Of a stretch of DNA of 64,000 nt, positions 58,370-64,000 are shown piece after piece. The DNA is from Larix kaempferi (taxonomy: Eukaryota; Streptophyta; Pinopsida; Pinales; Pinaceae): positions 442,001 through 506,000 of the forward strand of contig BSBM01000261.1 of the NCBI GenBank assembly GCA_027924585.1, in the 5' to 3' direction. Position 1 is the first letter of the stretch; the number at the start of each line of letters is the position of its first letter. The notes under the pieces are model-generated. The model saw only the letters and a list, made by a program, of their open reading frames with translations. It had not been told where the DNA came from and did no database searches. Both the position numbers and the translations under genes were made by a program.

Positions 58370-60463
58370 GTGGACAATTCTCAACCATATGATCATTACC
58401 AAAACAAAACGTTCACTGATTCGGTAGCAGTGGACAGTCGCACTGATAATGCCCCCATACCGCACAGTGGTAAAATTGAACAGGTCCACGACCACCTCGG
58501 CCACCTCCTCCACAACCAAATCCGCCACCGTGTCCGCCCCTGTATCCTCCCCGGTAGCCACCCTGCTGTTGGTATTGAGGTTGGTTAAACTGTTGCTGCA
58601 TCGGTGCTGGTGGCATCCCTTGCCCTTGTGGTGCATACTGCAGTTACTGTACATACTGTGGCTGTGGGGGAGTCATCTACATCGGAGTGTATTGCAGCAT
58701 GAACTGTTGCGGTTGCTGCTGCTGTGGTGCAAACTGCATCTACGGTTGCTGTAGCAGCTGGGCTACCTGTGGTTGCAGTTGTGGTTGTTTCCCGGTACGC
58801 TGATCATTCTTAACGTAAAATGCATCACACATCCTCTCTTGCAGCAACCCATATGCATGGAAATCCTTGTCATCGTGATCCACCGACTTGCAAAATGTAC
58901 AATAAAGATTTCACGGGGTTGTGACCATTTTCTGCATATACGGGCAATTATTGTGACTGTGCCCAAACACGTGACAAACGCGACACCACGGCATACTACC
59001 GCCATTCAACGGGTTTTGCGCTCCTGACACCAAATAATTATGAAATCCGTGCAATTATCCTTCGTATGCCCTTCTCCTCGGAATCGCGTACACCATACTT
59101 CATTGCGTTGTTCCTTGTTCTTCTTCAAGTCTTGCAACTGTATAGTCAGGTTAGCAAGCTGTGTCTGTATTTGCGACATCCCAGCTGCATTCTCTCCAAT
59201 CAATGATGCCTCCAATCGCATTGCAATCTCTAGAGATTCGCTAGGCATCACTATGTTTTGCTGCATCAGCGGCAGCCGAATGTGGGGTAGCAGTGTCGCA
59301 ATGAACCATTCTTTATTTGGATGGCGCTCATATCGAAACTAACCTTTTCCATCAGTGTCTTGAATCGTTGGTCGAAATCCCATACCGTCTCATTGGGATC
59401 CTGCTTAATTTCCTTCAATTCAGTAATGTATTGAGCCTCCAACTTAGGCCTTCTAAATTCAGCAATGAGCCCATCCCGAATCTCATCCAGCAATTTCTTT
59501 GGGGCTCCCATAGGGACTAGAATAAACTTCATGAACCATTCTAATGCACGACCTCACAGAGTTGTGGCTAACTGTCTTTTCTTAACATCGGCATTAGTGA
59601 TCTGTTTCATGGTCTAGACCGCTTCACATAAAAACCAATACTGTTTTTGGTTGTGTATCACACTTTCGTGGAACAATGGTAACTTAGCATCATCGCCCAC
59701 CATTATGGGCTTCCTTCCTCCTGTTGCTGTGCTAATACCAATCAAATTCTGTGGAATTGATGAACTTGGCGATGTCGAAGTAGTATTTCTTGCTTTTTGA
59801 GAGTCAGTGAGCGGAGGTGTGGGTATGTTGGTGCTGGGGTTTGGTCTTGCTTCTATCTTGGGCGTAGCCTGGTTGTCCCTGTCAGGATTGTGAGGTTGCT
59901 TCATCCCATGTGGTCTTCTTTCACGGTTTTGCAGTTCGATCGTAGTAGGACCTTCTCCTGTCCTCTACCTCTTCTCCTATTGAAACCTTGCTCCTCCTCT
60001 TGTAAGACTATTCTCTTCCTCAGCTTCACTCACAGTCTCCTTGGAGCGACAGCAGAAACCTTCCCCTCGGTCCTCGGAAGAAGTATCTTTCAGATTCATT
60101 ATAGGATTTATTCATGTCAACCACAAATTCAGTGATATATCCTTCTAAGATACTATCAAGCCAAACTTCGATAGCCCGCGATGCCTTATTATTGACTTCC
60201 TACAACTCCTGAATCAATTCTGGGGTCCAAGCCATCGTTTCGCCACCCTGGAAGTTCCTCTTCTGGAAAGTCAGCTTTGACAACCATTCGTACAAAATGA
60301 TCGGGAATTCACAGAAAAACCATTCGTGCGAACCATCATGAATATATCGACCCAGCGAGTGATCTACTATCAGTCGCGTGTTTCGGCTTTCTTCTTCAGC
60401 AAACTCCTGTAACTTCTGATCGAACCATTTATGTATCTCCGGCTTCGTCGGGTGCCACAACAT
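58370..60463 (-). pseudogene. G3 gag: N-terminal domain, capsid, five zinc knuckles with Gly/Arg box
   Basis: The ATG at 60463 opens MLWHPTKPEIHKWFDQK, the N-terminal domain shared with G2. Ser/Thr/Pro-rich sequence leads to capsid (DDAKLPLFHES; VWDFDQRFKTLMEKVSFDM, 59700-59290). Knuckles are CTRFRGEGHTKDNC (59090), CRVCHVFGHSHNNC (58985), CTFCKSVDHDDKDF (58900), HCAVWGHYQCDC (58470) and CFGNDHMVENC (58410). A Gln/Pro-rich spacer and an RGG-like box (GGYRGGYRGGHGGGFG, about 58560-58490) lie between the third and fourth. Frames change several times. Confidence 0.8.
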
Positions 60464-60491
60464 GACCTCCTTCTACTCTGCACACGGTCCT

Positions 60492-60504
60492 GGAAATGGA
60501 ACCA
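60492..60504 (-). promoter_or_regulatory. G3 primer-binding site
   Basis: On the coding strand TGGTTCCATTTCC follows the LTR after AA. It shares TGGTTC with the G2 sites. It lies 43 nt ahead of the gag ATG when measured from the LTR edge. The tRNA was not identified. Confidence 0.6.
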
Positions 60505-60506
60505 TT

Positions 60507-61318
60507 TGTTGACCAACGCGACCTCGGTCGATAGGGGTTCACCTCACTGTCGACACATACCGCAGTCTCCCTGGGCACCGGCCCGGGCAGGTTTGAGCCC
60601 ACCCAGCAACACCCGCAGAGCGGATGAGGTCTCACCCGAGGCGTCCAGGAAGAGCAGACAGAACCATGTTTCCGCCGAGGGAGGAGGCAAGTTGTGGCTG
60701 CATGGACTAACTCTATTGTGATACTTAAGTAGAAACTTTAAACATTTGGCAAGGATTTATAACATATTACTTCATTGTAGCAATTATCGTCACATTCAAC
60801 ATAGAACATATTACTTAATCACAACAATTATCATGACAGCAACAATAAGCAGACATTGTATCAAATAACATTCATATATTGCAATATTGCACAAAGATAG
60901 TACCGAAACATCATCATTATATTACTGTCGCGGTCATATGCCAGAAGCAAAACACAGATCTCCTTATACAATCGTTCTTTCTCCTCTATGCTCGTCCATC
61001 TATGTATGTCCCTCTAACACTTACAACTCTCATCTATTTATAGGCTTCCACCATTACAATACTTGTCCACTTACAAACGAATTCCTAACCGACATTATGG
61101 ACAATTGACCCACTATCTAACTGACTCAGTCCAAATGACCCCAAAAACCCACATACCGCGGTACAAATGACTCGCTATTACATAATATATGGTCCAAGTG
61201 ACCCAAAACCCGCCAACTGCAGTATTCTTTAATACAAAATACTCCTTTCGCGCCCTCATCTGATGTGTTGCAACGTCGGTGGTATCGCAACATTGCCCCA
61301 TCAAACTGCCTGCCAACA
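60507..61318 (-). repeat. G3 5' LTR (812 bp)
   Basis: TGTTGACCAACG to CTGCCAACA, followed by target copy GTGTA. TATAAATA lies on the minus strand at 61035-61042. Confidence 0.92.
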
Positions 61319-62300
61319 GTGTACACTACGAATTCTAGCTCCAATTCATGCATTGCATAATTCTTTTCATGATCCTTCAACTTTATAGACTAATATCATA
61401 TCACATTGCAATCCTTCCAATCCTTCAATGCAAGCATCTATGCATACTATGAAATCTTTTTCACGGTCTGCAATTTTCAAAATAGGGGCACTAGTGAGCA
61501 ATTCCTTCTACCATTGGAAACTTCTATCACATTTTTCAAACCATACAAACTTTATATTCTTTCTATAGAGAGAAAATATAGGATACGTCACTTTGGATAA
61601 ATCCTTGATGAATATCCTATAATATCATGTTAATCCCATGAAAGATCGAATGTCTATCACATTCATGGGCGTAGACCAATTCACTATCACCTCAATCTTC
61701 ACGGGGTCTACCGAAATTCCCTTTGGTAAAATAAAATGACCCAAATATTAAATCTTCTTATGATAGAACTCATGTTTGTTGAGCTTGCATACAACGTATG
61801 TTCCCTGATCACCTACAATAGCTTTTTGAGATTATCTGCATGCTCTCTGTCATCCTTGGAATATATGAAGATGTCATCTAGGAATACCAATACAAACTTA
61901 TCCAAGTACTAGTTGAACACATTGTTCATGAGGCACATGAAAGTAGATAGCACATTGGTGAGGATAAATGGCACAACTCTGAGCTCATAATGGCCATACT
62001 ATGTTTGGAAATATTCCTTATGGATATATTCCTCCTTGATCCTGACCTGATGGTACCTTGACCTAAGTCAATCTTCGAAAATATTCTAGATCCCTTGATA
62101 TGATCAAAGAGATCATCTATCCTAGGAAATGGATACTTGTTCTTTTCTATGACCTTATTGAATTCTCTATATTCAACACACAGTTGCAAGGTTCCATCCT
62201 TCTTCTTAACGAATAGCACTGGTGAACACCACGGGGACACACTCGGTCTGATATAGTTCTTATCCATTATCTCCTATAGTTTCATTTTCAACTCTACCAA
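61319..62300 (-). pseudogene. G4 reverse transcriptase and start of RNase H
   Basis: RT begins near 62270 ([20 protein letters not shown]) and includes [20 protein letters not shown]. The catalytic strand FLDDIFIYSK is near 61880, and the RNase H start IVCIDACIEG near 61430. It is cut at EKNYAMHELELEFVVY by G3 (61318). Frame changes occur after 62100. Confidence 0.85.
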
Positions 62301-64000
62301 CTCAGGGATGCTCATCCTGTAAGGGTCTTTAGACACTTGGACTGCACATGCCACGATATTAATTGTGAATTCAACATATATTTTGGGTGGCAGTCTTGGC
62401 ACTTATTTTGGAAATACGTCCTTGTATTCCTGCAATGCTGGGAAATATTATAGTGCTGGACCTTTATCCTCTACAACTTTTAACACATGAACTGCATATA
62501 CTTGATAGTTCTTCTTAAAGTATCTTCCCAACTGCAGAATTGAAACTTTCCTTATGGAAATCTTTTTAAATATGCCTTTCACTTGTGGTGGCTTTCCTTA
62601 ATCATCTAAGCATTCAAGAGACTTATTATAAGAGGTAAGCTTGGCGTGGTGATATTCCATCCAATCCATGCCAATGAGAACATCCTACAATCCTAGCGGT
62701 AGGATGTTTAAATTTGTTCGGTTGGACAGACTGACCAACGTTAGTGGGCATCCTTCTCAGCACTTCACTTACTTTTATTTTCATCCTTGTGGCTAGATAG
62801 ACTAGCCACGACTTGGCATGATTGCTTCTCTTAAGCACACAAAATTCAACAATCTTAGGCTGGAAATAACTATGAATCGACCTCGGGTCTATTAAAATAT
62901 AAATAGACTACACAAAAATATTACCTCCAACTTCAACTAATGTGGCCTGATGGTTTGCTTGATGATGATCCAAATATGTGTAGATTCAAGGATTTTATCT
63001 GGCCATGTCCTCCATAGTCACAGCTCCTTTGATGTTCAGTATCCTTCAAGGTTGCTCATTCATGTTAAGGAAATATACATCTTTTGATTCTCTCCACATC
63101 CCCAACATTTGCATTGGTTCTCTAGGCCTTCCTACAGTTGGAATAGCATGTTGCAATCGTCCTTGCGCTGGATGATCCTGTCAAACATTCCTCTGTTGAT
63201 TCCTATAAGGTACAGAGTTGAACTCTTTCTTCCTTGGAACAAAACTTCCCTTGGGATTTCCTCTTCCTTCTTGTTGCTCCTCAACTCTACCCCTATATTT
63301 CTCATAGCAATGCATAGCTTTCCGGATAACATCATCCAAGGTCTTGGGCTCCAAAAGTTTAATTATGTCTTTGTAATTCTAGGGTAGTCCACTTATGAAT
63401 ATATGAAACTTCGCCTTATCATTTCTGACATGATCCACATACCATAGTAGCTCTAGGAATTTCTTCACATATTCCTCCATTTTCATATGTCCCAGCTTCA
63501 ACTCATGGAAATACTTGCTCTTACTATCATAATACCTTTCAGAGAGATACTTCTGCTTGCAATACTTTTTAAAATTCTTCCAATCAATCTTCCTTTCCTT
63601 GAGGCTCTTCACTTGTTGAAGGTATTCCCACTAGATTGAATCTCTACCATTCAAATTAAAGATGGAAATATCGGTCGTCTCATTTCTTGAGAACTCATGG
63701 ACTCTGAAGTACTTCTTCATTCAAATAATCCATGCATCATACTCCCTCCTCGCCTTACTTTCTCCATAGAATGTCAGTAGCTTTACCTTCCTGAAATCCC
63801 CATATTAGGAACTCTCCTTATGATTCCTCCTCCTCTTAGATATTCAAGTTGAATGTGCTCAAATTTTTGATGATATTTTTGATCTACTCAATCTGTTGCT
63901 TGTGGTTTCTTATGGAGACATGCTTATACTCCTTCTACGTGCACTTATTTATTGGCGTCGCAATCTTCCTCTAGAGTGATTGTTCAAACTCTTCCCATCC
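62301..64000 (-). pseudogene. G4 gag and protease remains
   Basis: Gag capsid is at 63612-63379 (KKYCKQKYLSERYYDSKSKY, then YVKKFLELLWYVDHV), a typical chromovirus gag. A decayed knuckle and linker lie near 63300-63090. Protease remains are near 62910 (YILIDPRSIHSYFQPKIVEF), followed by a linker to RT. The start of gag would be at or beyond the right edge, and no clear ATG is seen. Confidence 0.7.

Larger units (their letters stand above)
51713..61318 (-). mobile_element. Ty3/gypsy element G3, full length (9,606 bp)
   Basis: Two LTRs of exactly 812 bp (51713-52524 and 60507-61318) and target copies GCGTA (51708-51712) and GTGTA (61319-61323) define the element. One TG end has decayed to TC (51713) and one CA end to TA (52524). 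It has the gag-protease-extra modules-RT-RNase H-integrase order of G2 but no long extra 3' ORF. It is inserted in the RNase H of G4. Confidence 0.92.
47129..64000 (-). mobile_element. Ty3/gypsy chromovirus-type element G4, split by G3
   Basis: A minus-strand element whose 5' part runs off the right edge. It shows the 3' LTR (to 49993), integrase with chromodomain (about 51450-50040), RNase H split by G3 (51712 and 61319), RT, protease and gag. Removing G3 joins EFVVY to ALKMWWHYLLG, the normal chromovirus RNase H sequence, so the nesting is certain. Many stops. The 5' LTR is outside the window. Confidence 0.88.

Noticed and set aside
1-64000. CRISPR arrays, bacterial operons, rRNA or tRNA genes
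   Set aside because: No array with regular spacers and no ribosomal or tRNA sequence was seen. Short matches to tRNA are only primer sites next to LTRs.

Overview
The window is plant nuclear DNA made almost entirely of nested LTR retrotransposons. I see no cellular host gene, rRNA or tRNA gene. Plant origin follows from the Ty1/copia and Ty3/gypsy families, LTR plus primer-site junctions matching plant initiator-Met tRNA (TGGTATCAGAGC type), a gypsy integrase with a C-terminal chromodomain, and a plant-type L1 ORF1 relic. Deep nesting, long LTRs and heavily decayed copies suggest a large, repeat-rich genome, possibly a gymnosperm. That is inference; the species cannot be read from the sequence.

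Layout, left to right. (1) 1-18986: a decayed minus-strand gypsy element (G1). Its 5' LTR is at 18598-18986, gag-pol runs leftward to 11208, and an extra 3' ORF starts at 10640. That ORF is split by a plus-strand copia array (C1, 1931-10212) and again by the 5' end of a minus-strand copia element (C0, 1-1058). (2) 18987-26059: a minus-strand copia relic (C2) beside an L1-type LINE ORF1 relic. (3) 26065-47123: a minus-strand copia element (C3, TSD ATTTT). Its integrase is interrupted by a 14.8-kb gypsy element (G2, 29674-44439, TSD ATGAT), whose gag is in turn interrupted by a 1.6-kb solo LTR (39772-41372). (4) 47129-64000: a minus-strand chromovirus-type gypsy element (G4). Its RNase H is interrupted by a complete 9.6-kb gypsy element (G3, 51713-61318, TSD GCGTA/GTGTA). 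Removing each insertion joins the interrupted protein back together at the expected residue.

The most interesting content is the unusual gypsy group G1, G2 and G3. All three carry two additional capsid-like modules between protease and reverse transcriptase, besides the normal capsid domain in gag. Their gag has an array of about five CCHC knuckles; in G2 and G3 the array is split by a Gly/Arg-rich stretch. G2 and G1 have a further sense-strand ORF after integrase. In G2 it is 915 codons, with a globular N-terminal part, a basic nuclear-localisation-like stretch and a long coiled coil. G2 and G3 share an identical-stem hairpin exactly 18 bp from the 3' LTR. In G2 two 80-bp repeats lie between the LTR and the ancestral primer site, and each recreates the LTR/primer-site junction. 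I do not know a described plant gypsy lineage with this combination, but I could not search.

All coding regions found are pseudogenes with stops or frameshifts. In the G2 extra ORF every one of ten internal stops can be explained by a single C-to-T change and there are no frameshifts, which fits decay by cytosine methylation and deamination.
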